A stretch of 64,000 nucleotides of DNA from Sorangium cellulosum So ce56 (GTDB lineage Bacteria; Myxococcota_A; Polyangia; Polyangiales; Polyangiaceae): assembly GCF_000067165.1 (NCBI RefSeq), contig NC_010162.1:992001-1056000 (forward strand). Direction: 5' to 3'. Of this stretch, positions 8,200-16,769 are shown in pieces. A program made the position numbers and the translations under genes. Every line of letters starts with the position of its first letter. Position 1 is the first letter of the stretch. Under the pieces are notes generated by a model. That model did no database searches and was not told the DNA's origin. It saw only the letters and a program-made list of their open reading frames with translations.

Positions 8200-9771
8200 A
8201 TGCGCATTTCGCCAATGCTCGCGCTGCTCGCCGCCGCGTCGCTCGCGGCCTGCGTTCGTTCCCCCGCGCCCGCGGCGGCGCCCGATGACTTCGCGCCGTC
8301 CGCCGCCGACGTCGGGCCCTGGTACACGTCGGCGCCCGATCTGACGGCGATCCCACCGGGGATCGAGGCGCCGGAGCAGCGGGCCGCGCGGCTGCAAGCC
8401 AAGGCGATCCTCGTGGATGGCCACAGCGGCGTGCCCTCGCTGCTCCTCGGCGGCTCGTTCGCTCAGGTGAGCTCGGACGACGGGCTGATGGCCGCGGAGG
8501 TCGCCAGGATCAAGGCGGCGGGCGTCACCGGCGCGTTCTTCCCGATCCACGTCGGCCCGTCCGCGCCGCCTTCGTCCTCGCGGCTCGGCGGCAGCGCCGC
8601 GCGCCGCGCGCTCGATCTCATCGAAGCGACCCACCGGCAGGTCGAGCGCCACCGTGAGGCGCTGGTGCTCGTGCGCAACGCGAAGGACATGCGCCGCGCC
8701 GAGCGCGACGGCAGGATCGCCGTGATCATGGGCATCGAGGGCGGGCACGCCATCGAGAACTCCCTGCCTGCGCTGCGCTCGTTCTACCGCCTCGGCGTCC
8801 GCACCATGGCGCTCACGCACATGACCACGAACGACTGGGCAGGCTCCGCGGGAGGCGCGCTCGATGCCGGGTACGTCCGCGACCGCGGCCTCTCCCCCTT
8901 CGGTGAGGCCGTGGTCCGCGAGATGCAACGGATCGGCATGCTTGTCGACGTCTCGCATGGATCGGACAGCACGTTCCAGGGCGTCATGAAGGTGGCCAAG
9001 GCGCCGATCATCACCTCGTCCACGATGCCCGCCGCCGGCCACCGCCGCCGCAACCTCGACGATTACATGCTGCGCGCGATCGCGGAGAACGGCGGCCTCG
9101 TCATGGTGAACTCCTGGGCGCTCTTCCTGGACGAGGCGTATGCCGAGCAGTCGGCGCGCTTCGCGCAGAAGTACGGGGCGCACCTCAAGGAGCTCGGCGA
9201 GAAGCTCCCGGGCGACACGAAGGCGCTCCGCGAGGAGATCGAGAAGCTCAGGACCCAGGACGGGGAGAAGACGCCGCCGCTGTGGCGGATCATCGACCAT
9301 ATCGACCACGTGGTGAAGGTCGCGGGGATCGAGCATGTCGCCCTCGGCTCCGTCTTCGAGGGGAGCGAGGCGCTCAAGGAGGGGCTCGCAGGCAGCGCCG
9401 GGGCCCCGAACATCACGCTGGAGCTCATCCGTCGCGGGTACTCGGATGCGGACATCCTCCGCTTGCTGGGCGGGAACTTCGTGCGGGTCCTCGAGCAAGC
9501 CGAGGCCTACGCGGCCGCGACGGAGACAACGCTGTCCGGGGACGGCAGCACGCAGCAGCTCAGCACGGCCGAGCTGGACGAGCTGCCGTTGCCGACCCCG
9601 CTGTCGCCGATCCCGCTGTCGCCGCCCTCGACGCCGCTGCTCCCGACGTCGCGGGGGCGGGTATCGTGGGAGATCGTTCCGCTGCCCTCGCCGCCGCTGC
9701 GAACGGTCCCGCGGCCCTCGAAGGCCGGAGCGCCGGAGCCCCCGCCCTCGGAGCTCAGGCTGTCGCGGTAG
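8200..9771 (+). CDS. Peptidase M19 (renal dipeptidase)-like lipoprotein with degenerate metal site
   Basis: The start at 8200 gives a signal peptide with lipobox LAAC (Cys18). Residues about 65-465 follow the membrane dipeptidase fold: DGH near residue 75, GIEGG with Glu180, LVDVSH with His253, and GIEHVALGS with a C-terminal GGNFVRVL. Family members hydrolyse dipeptides with two zinc ions. Here several positions normally filled by ligands differ: the HxD motif reads HSG (Gly77), the second His of the SHS segment reads SST (Ser274), and the GSDFDG Asp reads Val385. The enzyme may be inactive or use altered chemistry. A proline-rich tail of about 80 residues follows the domain. A single gene between a non-coding region and the cytochrome gene. 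Confidence 0.85.
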   Translation: MRISPMLALLAAASLAACVRSPAPAAAPDDFAPSAADVGPWYTSAPDLTAIPPGIEAPEQRAARLQAKAILVDGHSGVPSLLLGGSFAQVSSDDGLMAAEVARIKAAGVTGAFFPIHVGPSAPPSSSRLGGSAARRALDLIEATHRQVERHREALVLVRNAKDMRRAERDGRIAVIMGIEGGHAIENSLPALRSFYRLGVRTMALTHMTTNDWAGSAGGALDAGYVRDRGLSPFGEAVVREMQRIGMLVDVSHGSDSTFQGVMKVAKAPIITSSTMPAAGHRRRNLDDYMLRAIAENGGLVMVNSWALFLDEAYAEQSARFAQKYGAHLKELGEKLPGDTKALREEIEKLRTQDGEKTPPLWRIIDHIDHVVKVAGIEHVALGSVFEGSEALKEGLAGSAGAPNITLELIRRGYSDADILRLLGGNFVRVLEQAEAYAAATETTLSGDGSTQQLSTAELDELPLPTPLSPIPLSPPSTPLLPTSRGRVSWEIVPLPSPPLRTVPRPSKAGAPEPPPSELRLSR

Positions 9772-9824
9772 CCTCTCTCCGTCGACAAGCGGTCGAGCCG
9801 TGTTTAGCGTGGCCATCCTCCGCG

Positions 9825-12098
9825 ATGCGAACGGCGGCGCGAACCCTGACCCGGCTGCGAACACCCACGCTTTCAGCGGCGCTCGCCGCCTGCTTGTCGG
9901 GCGGCGCGTGCGCAGGGGAGCCGCCCGCGCCGGACGGCCAAGGCGGCGGCGGCCAGGGCGCCGGCGCGCACCCGGTGACGACGACCACGTATGGGAGCGC
10001 AGTGACGGGCTTCGGCGGCGCCCCGGGGGAGCTGCCGCACGCGTTCACGGTGGCCGGCGTCGTCACCGACGGCGCGGCGCCGCTCGAGGGCGCCATCGTG
10101 ATGCAGGCCGGCGGGGAGCCGGCCCTCGTGACCGGCCCGGACGGCGCGTTCTCCATCGAGATCACGCGGGACATCCCGGGCCAGCCGACCGTGGTCGCGG
10201 CGAAGATCGGATACCGGACGGACGGCATTGAATTCGAGGTCGTCCCCGACGGGCCGGTGGAGATCGCACTTCGCCGCGCGTCGCCGCCGGACAACGCGCT
10301 CGGCTACACCTACGGCGATCCGGGCGACGGCGACCCGCACAACTCGACGCGGTTCTGCGATCACTGCCACACGACGCTCGTGGCCCAGTTCCTCGAGTCG
10401 GGGCACGCGCGGTCGGCCAGGAGCCCGCTCCTCCAGGCCATCTACGCCGGGGTCTCGATGGCCCACACGGACGAGGCCTCGTGTGGCGCCGCGGGCGGGC
10501 GGTGGAAGGCCGGACGCGTCCCGGGGAGCGAGGGCGGCGCCGCGATGCGGTGTTATCTCGGGAGCGGCGTGCTGCCGGATCTCAACCCGTCCTGCGGCGG
10601 GGGAGCGCAGCCCTCGTGCGACGATCCCGCGCTGCCCGAGGCCGTGCGCCCGGTGGCGTTCGGCGCGTGCGCCGACTGCCACGCCGCGGGGATCGACGGC
10701 CCCGCGGGCGGGCGAGACCTCCTCGAGGCCACCGGCATCGCGTTCGAGAAGGGCGACCACTGCGACGCTTGCCACAAGATCCGCGACGTCGATCTGAGCA
10801 AGCCGCCCGGGGTCGCCGGCGCCCTGATCGTCCAGCGCCCGCAGGAGACGAGCTCCCCCGATCCCTCGTCGAGGCTCCTTGAGGTGATGTTCGGCCCGCG
10901 GCCGGACGTGCCGAACAGGTTCATGGGCGGCAGCTACCAGCCGAAGTTCTCGGCCTCGGAGCTCTGCGGCGGCTGCCACGAGCAGAAGCAGGCGGCGCTC
11001 CTGCCGGGCGCGGCGCTCGATCCGGTCCGCTGGCCTGACGGGCTCCCGATCCATCAGACGTTCTCCGAGTGGGCCGCGAGCTCCTGGAACCGCCCGGCCA
11101 CGCAATGCCAGGCCTGCCACATGCCGGGGGTCCTCTCGCTGAAGAGCAGCCTCGACGTGACGAACGAGGCGAACGCGAGCGTCTCGCTCGGCTTCGTCCG
11201 CCCGGCGGGGACGGTCCGCTCCCATATTTTCCGCGGCCCGCTGGAGGGGTCGCCGCGGCTCATCCGGGGCGCGGTCGACGTCCGCATCGACGCCTCGGCG
11301 GCGCCGGGCGAGCTCGCGGTCACGGTCTCCCTGGCCGGCGGCGCGGCGGGCCACGCCGTCCCGACCGGGGAGCCGATGCGCGCGCTCGTGCTCCTCGTCG
11401 CGGCGGAGGCGTGCGGCGCGCCCCTTTCGCCGTCGCGCGGCATGACGGTCAACGACACCGGCGGCGCGCTCGCGGAGGCGCGCGTGGGCCAGGGCGCGGC
11501 CCTGACGGGCGCCCAGCTCGCCTGGGACGAGGGCGCGGCGCGCGCGAGGGCGGGCGACGTGGTGCGGATCGTCCGCCCGACAGGCGTCTACGACGATTAC
11601 ATCGGCATCGGCCGCTTCGCGGACCCGTCGCTCGACGCCGCGGACAAGGGTCTCGAGGTCCGCGCGCCGGTCGGCGAGGCGCGGGTGGTCGCCGCGGGCG
11701 GCGGCGCGATCACGCTGAGCGGCGCGATCGCCGCGCAGGACGGGGATCTCGTCTACCTCGGCGCGCCCCTCGCCGCGGCCCCCGCGGACGGCCAGCCCGC
11801 GGCCGCGTTCGCCGGCGCCGCGGGCTATACCTTCGCCAAGGTGCTCGTCGATCCGGCGGGCGCGCGGCACGCGCCGCAGCACCGCGCCGTCGACATCGCC
11901 AGCGACAACCGCATCGCGCCGGGGAGCGTGGCGGTGACGTCGCACGGCTTCGCGATCCCCGCGGGCTGCTCGGCGACCGCGAACGTCACCGCCACGCTGC
12001 TCTACCGGCCTGTCCCGCTCGCCCTCGCGCGGGAGCGCGGGGCCTTCGCGCGCGATTACCTGGTCGCCTCGGCGTCCTCACCTGTGCCGCTCGACTGA
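9825..12098 (+). CDS. Exported multiheme cytochrome c-like protein, five CxxCH
   Basis: The 757-residue product has an N-terminal signal (possible lipobox at Cys29) and a Gly-rich linker. A carboxypeptidase-regulatory-like beta domain follows (about 72-150, GVVTDGAAPLEGAIV). Five heme c motifs come next: CDHCH (178-182), CADCH (282-286), CDACH (313-317), CGGCH (381-385) and CQACH (428-432). The C-terminal 300 residues are beta-rich and carry no heme motif. Such proteins act in periplasmic or outer-membrane electron transfer; the partner is not evident here. The frame is open upstream, but the ATG at 9825 is the one that gives a signal sequence. It follows the M19-like gene by 53 bases and may be cotranscribed. 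Confidence 0.85.
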   Translation: MRTAARTLTRLRTPTLSAALAACLSGGACAGEPPAPDGQGGGGQGAGAHPVTTTTYGSAVTGFGGAPGELPHAFTVAGVVTDGAAPLEGAIVMQAGGEPALVTGPDGAFSIEITRDIPGQPTVVAAKIGYRTDGIEFEVVPDGPVEIALRRASPPDNALGYTYGDPGDGDPHNSTRFCDHCHTTLVAQFLESGHARSARSPLLQAIYAGVSMAHTDEASCGAAGGRWKAGRVPGSEGGAAMRCYLGSGVLPDLNPSCGGGAQPSCDDPALPEAVRPVAFGACADCHAAGIDGPAGGRDLLEATGIAFEKGDHCDACHKIRDVDLSKPPGVAGALIVQRPQETSSPDPSSRLLEVMFGPRPDVPNRFMGGSYQPKFSASELCGGCHEQKQAALLPGAALDPVRWPDGLPIHQTFSEWAASSWNRPATQCQACHMPGVLSLKSSLDVTNEANASVSLGFVRPAGTVRSHIFRGPLEGSPRLIRGAVDVRIDASAAPGELAVTVSLAGGAAGHAVPTGEPMRALVLLVAAEACGAPLSPSRGMTVNDTGGALAEARVGQGAALTGAQLAWDEGAARARAGDVVRIVRPTGVYDDYIGIGRFADPSLDAADKGLEVRAPVGEARVVAAGGGAITLSGAIAAQDGDLVYLGAPLAAAPADGQPAAAFAGAAGYTFAKVLVDPAGARHAPQHRAVDIASDNRIAPGSVAVTSHGFAIPAGCSATANVTATLLYRPVPLALARERGAFARDYLVASASSPVPLD

Positions 12099-12211
12099 GC
12101 AGCGCGGAGATCAGGAGAGGACGCGGACAGATCCCTCGCTATTGGCAGTTCTGGCGCGGCCGCCCGGGATGTGGGAGATGGGCCTGGCCCGCGGGGGCCG
12201 CGACGCATCCG

Positions 12212-12850
12212 ATGAGCATGGCCCATTACGTCTCGGTCTTCCTCGTCTCGCTGTCGGCGATCTTCTTCGTCGTGGATCCGCTCGGCATCGTGCCGCTGTT
12301 CCTGACGATGACCGCGGGCGATCCGCCGGAGAAGGTGCGGCGCACGGCGCGGCGGGCGTGCGCCGTCGCCGGCGGGCTCATGCTGTTCTTCGCCCTCTTC
12401 GGCGGCGTCGTCTTCAAGGTCTTCGGCGTCTCGCTGGCCGCGTTCCGCGTCGCGGGCGGGCTGCTCTTGCTCGTCACGGCGCTCGACATGCTGCGCGCCC
12501 GCTCCTCGGCGACGCGCACCACCCCGTCCGAGGAGCAGGAGGGCATCGCGAAGGAGGACGTGGCGCTCGTGCCCCTGGCCATGCCGCTCCTCGCCGGGCC
12601 GGGCGCCCTCGCCACGGTGATGGTGCTGATGGCGCGCGAGGGCAACGACCCCGTGGCCATGGGGCTGGTGCTCGCCGGCGTCGCCATCACCTTCATGGCC
12701 TCCTATTTCGTGCTGCGCGGCGCGGGGCTCGTGCAGCGGGCGCTCAAGGCGTCCGGAATGGCCGTGCTCGAGCGCGTCATGGGCCTCATCCTGGCCGCCA
12801 TCGCCGTGCAGTTCATGGCCGACGGGGTGAAGGAGCTCTGGCACGGGTGA
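12212..12850 (+). CDS. MarC family integral membrane protein
   Basis: The 212-residue product shows about six hydrophobic segments and the MarC family hallmarks: FFVVDPLGIVPLFLTMT near the N-terminus and a central PLAMPLLAGPGALATVMVL segment. The ATG at 12212 was chosen because it begins just before the first membrane helix; a second ATG lies two codons later. MarC-type proteins sit in the inner membrane and their transport role remains unsettled despite the historical link with multiple antibiotic resistance. The gene is 113 bases after the cytochrome gene and converges on the STAS gene. Confidence 0.92.
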   Translation: MSMAHYVSVFLVSLSAIFFVVDPLGIVPLFLTMTAGDPPEKVRRTARRACAVAGGLMLFFALFGGVVFKVFGVSLAAFRVAGGLLLLVTALDMLRARSSATRTTPSEEQEGIAKEDVALVPLAMPLLAGPGALATVMVLMAREGNDPVAMGLVLAGVAITFMASYFVLRGAGLVQRALKASGMAVLERVMGLILAAIAVQFMADGVKELWHG

Positions 12851-12887
12851 CGCGCGTCCGGCGTCGCCCGGCGCGTCGCCCCGCGCG

Positions 12888-13544
12888 TCAGTTGAGCTGG
12901 CCCGCGCGCCGCGGCGCCTGCTTCATGCACAGGACGAGCGCGTCGCGGAGCCGCGCGAAGGTGGATACCCGCGACATGTCCACGCCGTCCACGAGGAGGC
13001 CGCGCGCCACGTCGGGCCGGATGCCCACGATGATCCCTTTCGCCCCGAGGAGCTCCACCGCGCGGACCAGCGACAGAAGGATGTTCCCGAGCGAGGCGTC
13101 GATGGAGTCGACGCCGGTCAGATCGATGATCACCACCCTGCAATGGGTGTTCGACACCGCGCCGAGGAGCCCCTGCATCATCTGGTCCGCCCGGCAGAGA
13201 TCGACCGCTCCGAGCACCGGCATCATCAACACGCCCTCCCAGACCTGGATGATCGGCGTCGACAGCGTACGGATCGTCGCCTGCTGTTCCGCGTTGACGG
13301 CCCTCGTGCGCGAGAGCTCCTGCGCGAGGTCGTCGAGCCGCCTCAGGTTGCTCGCCGCGACCGCCTGGGCGATCTGGACGAGCTCCTCCCGCTCCCTGAG
13401 CGCATCCCCGAGCTCCCCCAGCGCCGCCGCGATCGCGCCGAGATCGTCGCCAGGGTCCGTCCCCTCGGCGAGGGCTGCGTCCGCGTCTCCCTCCTTGAGC
13501 CGCTCGATGTAGCGTAGGATCGCCTGCGCCCGCTCACCCGGCAC
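12888..13544 (-). CDS. STAS-domain regulator of the RsbR type
   Basis: The 218-residue protein has a helical N-terminal half (about 1-95) and a C-terminal STAS domain (about 95-205) beginning PIIQVWEGVLMMPVLG and containing IIDLTGVDSIDASLGNILL. This is the layout of RsbR/RsbS-like stressosome or anti-anti-sigma proteins, which signal through phosphorylation of Ser/Thr near the DLTGV loop. The first threonine is present, but the DT position that is phosphorylated in RsbR reads Asp-Ala here. It starts with GTG and overlaps the upstream PAS gene by 11 bases, so the two are cotranscribed. A related protein with DT intact is encoded at 48791-49564. Confidence 0.88.
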   Translation of the reverse strand: MPGERAQAILRYIERLKEGDADAALAEGTDPGDDLGAIAAALGELGDALREREELVQIAQAVAASNLRRLDDLAQELSRTRAVNAEQQATIRTLSTPIIQVWEGVLMMPVLGAVDLCRADQMMQGLLGAVSNTHCRVVIIDLTGVDSIDASLGNILLSLVRAVELLGAKGIIVGIRPDVARGLLVDGVDMSRVSTFARLRDALVLCMKQAPRRAGQLN

Positions 13545-13941
13545 GACGCCCCCGGAGCATCTCGCTCTTGAGCTGCTCGTAGACCGTCTCCGAGATAAAG
13601 CTCGTGAAGCAGCGCGAGTGGACGAACTGGCCGTCCCGCTTGAAGACGCTCGAGTTGATCAGCACGTGCTTCATGCTGCCGTCCTTGGCGCGGAGGCGGG
13701 CCGGGTAGGAGGCCAGCTTGCTGGTGCCCGCGAGCGAGCAGAGGATCTGGTCTATCACGTCCTTGTCGACGTGGAAGTCGGCGACGTGTCGATTGATGTA
13801 CTCCTCGCGCGTATAACCGAGGAGCTCCAGCTCGAGCTTGTTCGCCCACAGGATCTTGCCGTTCGCGTCCACCAGATGGACGCCCAGCGAAGCGTTGTCC
13901 AGGACGTCATGCCAGTCTTCCACGCGGTCCTTCGTCCCCAT
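13534..13941 (-). CDS. Single PAS-domain sensor protein
   Basis: This 135-residue protein is a stand-alone PAS domain: VLDNASLGVHLVDANGKILW, LGYTREEYINRHVADFH and the later strands LRAKDGSMKHVLINSSVF. There is no output domain. The ATG at 13941 is preferred over a GTG two codons upstream because a GGGAGAG lies about ten bases before it. Its end overlaps the start of the STAS gene by 11 bases. Together they probably make a two-protein sensor: PAS for ligand or redox input and RsbR-like STAS for partner switching. No kinase or phosphatase partner is adjacent. The 238 bases upstream, towards 14180, show nothing clear. Confidence 0.88.
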   Translation of the reverse strand: MGTKDRVEDWHDVLDNASLGVHLVDANGKILWANKLELELLGYTREEYINRHVADFHVDKDVIDQILCSLAGTSKLASYPARLRAKDGSMKHVLINSSVFKRDGQFVHSRCFTSFISETVYEQLKSEMLRGRRAG

Positions 13942-14179
13942 CGCCACTCTCTCCCGGTCGTGCTTCGACCTTGACTTGTCTGGCCCGACGAGCGCCCGAG
14001 GTGCGGTGTCCGCGAAGGCGCTGCCTGCCCGCTGCTGCTCAGGTTACAGGAGAATGGGGAGCTCGACGAGGGGAGTGGTCGTCGCGGTGGGGTCGGGCAC
14101 AACTCAGGAGAGCGTGAAGGCGGGTTGTCGAGGAGCTCGCTTGTCGGCTCGATGCGGCGGGCTCGGCGGCTCGACGTCG

Positions 14180-15088
14180 CTACGCGGCCGGGCCGCCGCG
14201 GCGCGCGCTGGGCTCCCCACGGAAGACGTGCGCGTGGGCGCGCGCGAGGTCGCCGAAGGCGCGGGGCGCGCGGCCTGTCACGCGCTGAACGACGTCGGTG
14301 ACGCGGTCCTCGGCCCCGTCGCGGATGGCGAGATCGAGGCTCACAAGGAACGCGGCGTAGGGCGATGGGATACCCGCCCGGACGAGGTACGCGCGAGCGT
14401 CCTCCTCGCCGGCGCGGACGTGGCGTATCGCCCGGCCGGCGATGCGCGACACGATGGCCGCCACGTCATCGTAGCTGAGCGCCTCCGGGCCGGTGATGAC
14501 GTGAGATGTGTTGTGCGGCGCGCCGTCGAGGAGCGCGCGCGCGGCGACCTCCGCGATATCGTCGGTATCGACGAAGCCGATGCGGCCGCCGCCCGTCGCG
14601 GTCGTGAGCTCGCCTCGCCCGGCGATCGCCGCCGCGTGCGGGTGGCGCGGGTCGATGAAGTTCTGCATGAACCACGACGGTCGGAGGACGGTCCACTCCG
14701 GAGCGCGCTCGCGGAGCGCGCGGTGGACGAGGCCGAGCCCGGGGCTCCCCTCCGCCACGGGCGACGCGCTGAGCAGGACGAGGCGGCGGGCCCCGCTCGC
14801 GAGCGCGCGCTCGACGAAGGGCAGCATGAGCGCCGAGGGATCCTCGACCATCGCGGGCGCCACGAGGTACACGCGATCGGCGCCGCGGAGCGCGCCCTCG
14901 TGCGTCGCGGCGTCGGCCCAGTCGAAGCGGGCGTGCTCCACGCCGTCGCGAGCGGCGGGCGCCGTCCGGCTCGCGGTGCGGACGCGCGCGCCGGCGGCCG
15001 CGAGCCGCGCGGCGACGGCTCGCCCGGTGGTGCCCGTCCCGCCGGTGATCAGGACGAGCGGCCGATCGCTCCCTGCGCGCGCCCTCAT
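14180..15088 (-). CDS. NmrA-like NAD(P)-binding Rossmann protein
   Basis: The 302-residue protein begins with the dinucleotide-binding motif LVLITGGTGTTGRAVAARL (residues about 11-29) and continues with the NmrA/atypical SDR pattern (ADRVYLVAP, RRLVLLSAS, WTVLRPSWFMQNF, DTDDIAEVAARAL). These proteins are redox-sensing regulators or NAD(P)H-dependent reductases. The ATG overlaps the stop of the SnoaL-like gene in ATGA, so the two are coupled. A divergent AraC regulator lies upstream of the pair and probably controls it. A second NmrA-like/AraC arrangement occurs at 41082-42898. Confidence 0.9.
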   Translation of the reverse strand: MRARAGSDRPLVLITGGTGTTGRAVAARLAAAGARVRTASRTAPAARDGVEHARFDWADAATHEGALRGADRVYLVAPAMVEDPSALMLPFVERALASGARRLVLLSASPVAEGSPGLGLVHRALRERAPEWTVLRPSWFMQNFIDPRHPHAAAIAGRGELTTATGGGRIGFVDTDDIAEVAARALLDGAPHNTSHVITGPEALSYDDVAAIVSRIAGRAIRHVRAGEEDARAYLVRAGIPSPYAAFLVSLDLAIRDGAEDRVTDVVQRVTGRAPRAFGDLARAHAHVFRGEPSARRGGPAA

Positions 15089-15540
15089 GACGCCCCCTCG
15101 CGATGCTTGTCGAGCTCGCCGCCGAAGGCCTCGAGGACGGGCGCTGGATTCCAGTACTCGCGGTAGCGCACGACTCGGCCGTTCCTCGTCGCCACGATCA
15201 TCACATAGTCCTGCTCGTAGCGTTTGCGCGCGGGCCCGATGGTCGCCGAGCCGTGCACCTCGGCGAGCGCGACGTCGGGATCGGTCGTCGGATACCGCCG
15301 CACGTCGCGGAGCTCGAGCCCGTGGAAGCTCTGGAGGATGCCCTCGAAATGGCGCCGGATGGCCGCCTTGCCCTCGAGGCGCGCCGGCGCGCCGAGCGCC
15401 GGCGCGTACGGGAACTCGACGGTTGCGTCGTCGGCGAAGAGGTCGAGCCAGCGATTCATGTCACGACCGATGAGATCGAGGAGCGCGTCGAGCGCCTGCG
15501 CGGCGTCGAGCGGCCGGGAATGCGGCAGGGGGTGCGTCAT
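15085..15540 (-). CDS. SnoaL-like (NTF2-fold) protein
   Basis: The 151-residue product has the NTF2-like pattern of the SnoaL/PhzA-B group: an N-terminal helix with DLIGRDMNRWLDLFADDATVEF, then KAAIRRHFEGIL, VHGSATIGP and GRVVRYREYWNP. Such domains serve as small cyclases, isomerases or ligand-binding pockets, so the exact reaction cannot be told. The frame is open far upstream, but the ATG at 15540 begins the conserved domain and precedes the divergent intergenic region. It is the first gene of a two-gene operon with the NmrA-like gene (ATGA overlap). Confidence 0.88.
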   Translation of the reverse strand: MTHPLPHSRPLDAAQALDALLDLIGRDMNRWLDLFADDATVEFPYAPALGAPARLEGKAAIRRHFEGILQSFHGLELRDVRRYPTTDPDVALAEVHGSATIGPARKRYEQDYVMIVATRNGRVVRYREYWNPAPVLEAFGGELDKHREGAS

Positions 15541-15694
15541 GGAATGTCCTTTCCTTTCGTGTCGACGAGGCCAGCGTAGGGGCGCCGCGATTGCCGCGCG
15601 TCCAGCTCCACGATCCGCGCGTCCACGGTCCACGGCCGGCGCCGCTCGCGCCGGCGTGGCGCGGCCCGCCGCGTGGTGTAGAGTCGATCGCGCC

Positions 15695-16636
15695 ATGTCC
15701 GCCGCGTTCGACGAGCTGGCCCGGAGCGTCGTGCTCCGCGAGGCCGAGGTGAGGCGCTTCGCGCTCGGCGATCGCTGGGGCAAGCGGCAGCCGGCGCAGC
15801 GCGCCGCCGCCAGGGTGTACGCGGCGCTCGGCGGCGGCGGGTGGATCGACGTCGCGCGCCGGCGGCTCGCGCTCGGCGCGGGAGAGCTCGTGTTCCTGCC
15901 GCGCGCCGAGGAGCACGCCATCCGCGATCGGCCGACGACCTCGCTCGCGCACCCGGAGGCCCTCTGCCGCGGGATGCGCGCCGTGGCCGACGACGCCCTG
16001 GCCACGGAGGCCCCGCCGGAGACGCGCCTCGTGGTCGTCGACCTGCACGTCGACGCGGCGGGCGCCCCGTGGGTCGCCCTGCTGCCGCCGGCGGTGCACG
16101 TCGCGGGCGCGACGCCGGGGCTCGCGCGCTGGCTCAACGACACGCTCGCGCTGCTCGCCGGCCCGCCGGCCCTGTCGGCGGCGCTGCGCCGCTCCGTCGG
16201 CGAGGCGTGGGCGCACGCGCTCTTCGCGAGCGCGCTGCGCGACCCCGCGGCGTCGCTGCCGCGGCGGGACGCGCTCCGGGACGAGCCGATCGCGGCCGCG
16301 CTCGCGCAGGTGCGCGCCTCGCCCGAGCGCGCGTGGGAGCTCGGGGACCTCGCGCGAGCGGCCGGGCTCTCGCGATCCGCGTTCGCCGCGCGCGCGACGG
16401 CGCTCCTCGGCGAGCCGCTCGGCCATCACGTGCGCCGGCTGCGCCTCGAGCGCGCCGCGATCCTGCTCGGCGAGACGACGCTCCCGGTGAAGCTCGTCGC
16501 CGCTCGCGTCGGCTACGACAGCGAGCCCGCGTTCGGGCGCGCCTTCGCGCGCGCCCACGGCGTGAGCCCCCTCGGCTACCGGCAGGCGAGGCGGCGAGAG
16601 CACGACGGCGCGCGCACTGTCGGACGCGCAGGTTGA
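15695..16636 (+). CDS. AraC family transcriptional regulator
   Basis: The 313-residue protein has a beta-rich N-terminal sensing region (about 1-110) and a C-terminal AraC/XylS double helix-turn-helix (about 205-300): WELGDLARAAGLSRSAFAAR for the first helix-turn-helix and LPVKLVAARVGYDSEPAFGR, followed by HGVSPLGYRQ, for the second. The start at 15695 is 154 bases from the divergent SnoaL-like gene, the usual layout for a regulator acting on the neighbouring operon. The inducer is unknown. Confidence 0.92.
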   Translation: MSAAFDELARSVVLREAEVRRFALGDRWGKRQPAQRAAARVYAALGGGGWIDVARRRLALGAGELVFLPRAEEHAIRDRPTTSLAHPEALCRGMRAVADDALATEAPPETRLVVVDLHVDAAGAPWVALLPPAVHVAGATPGLARWLNDTLALLAGPPALSAALRRSVGEAWAHALFASALRDPAASLPRRDALRDEPIAAALAQVRASPERAWELGDLARAAGLSRSAFAARATALLGEPLGHHVRRLRLERAAILLGETTLPVKLVAARVGYDSEPAFGRAFARAHGVSPLGYRQARRREHDGARTVGRAG

Positions 16637-16769
16637 CCAGGTGGAAGCGCTGCTGAGCGGCGCAGCTGGTATCATGTCCACGCGGATCTGAGCACCAGCT
16701 CCCACGCGCCGGCGCGCGGTGCGCGGCTTTCGGCGCGGTGTGCCCGGCGGATGCCGTATCCTCCCGCGA

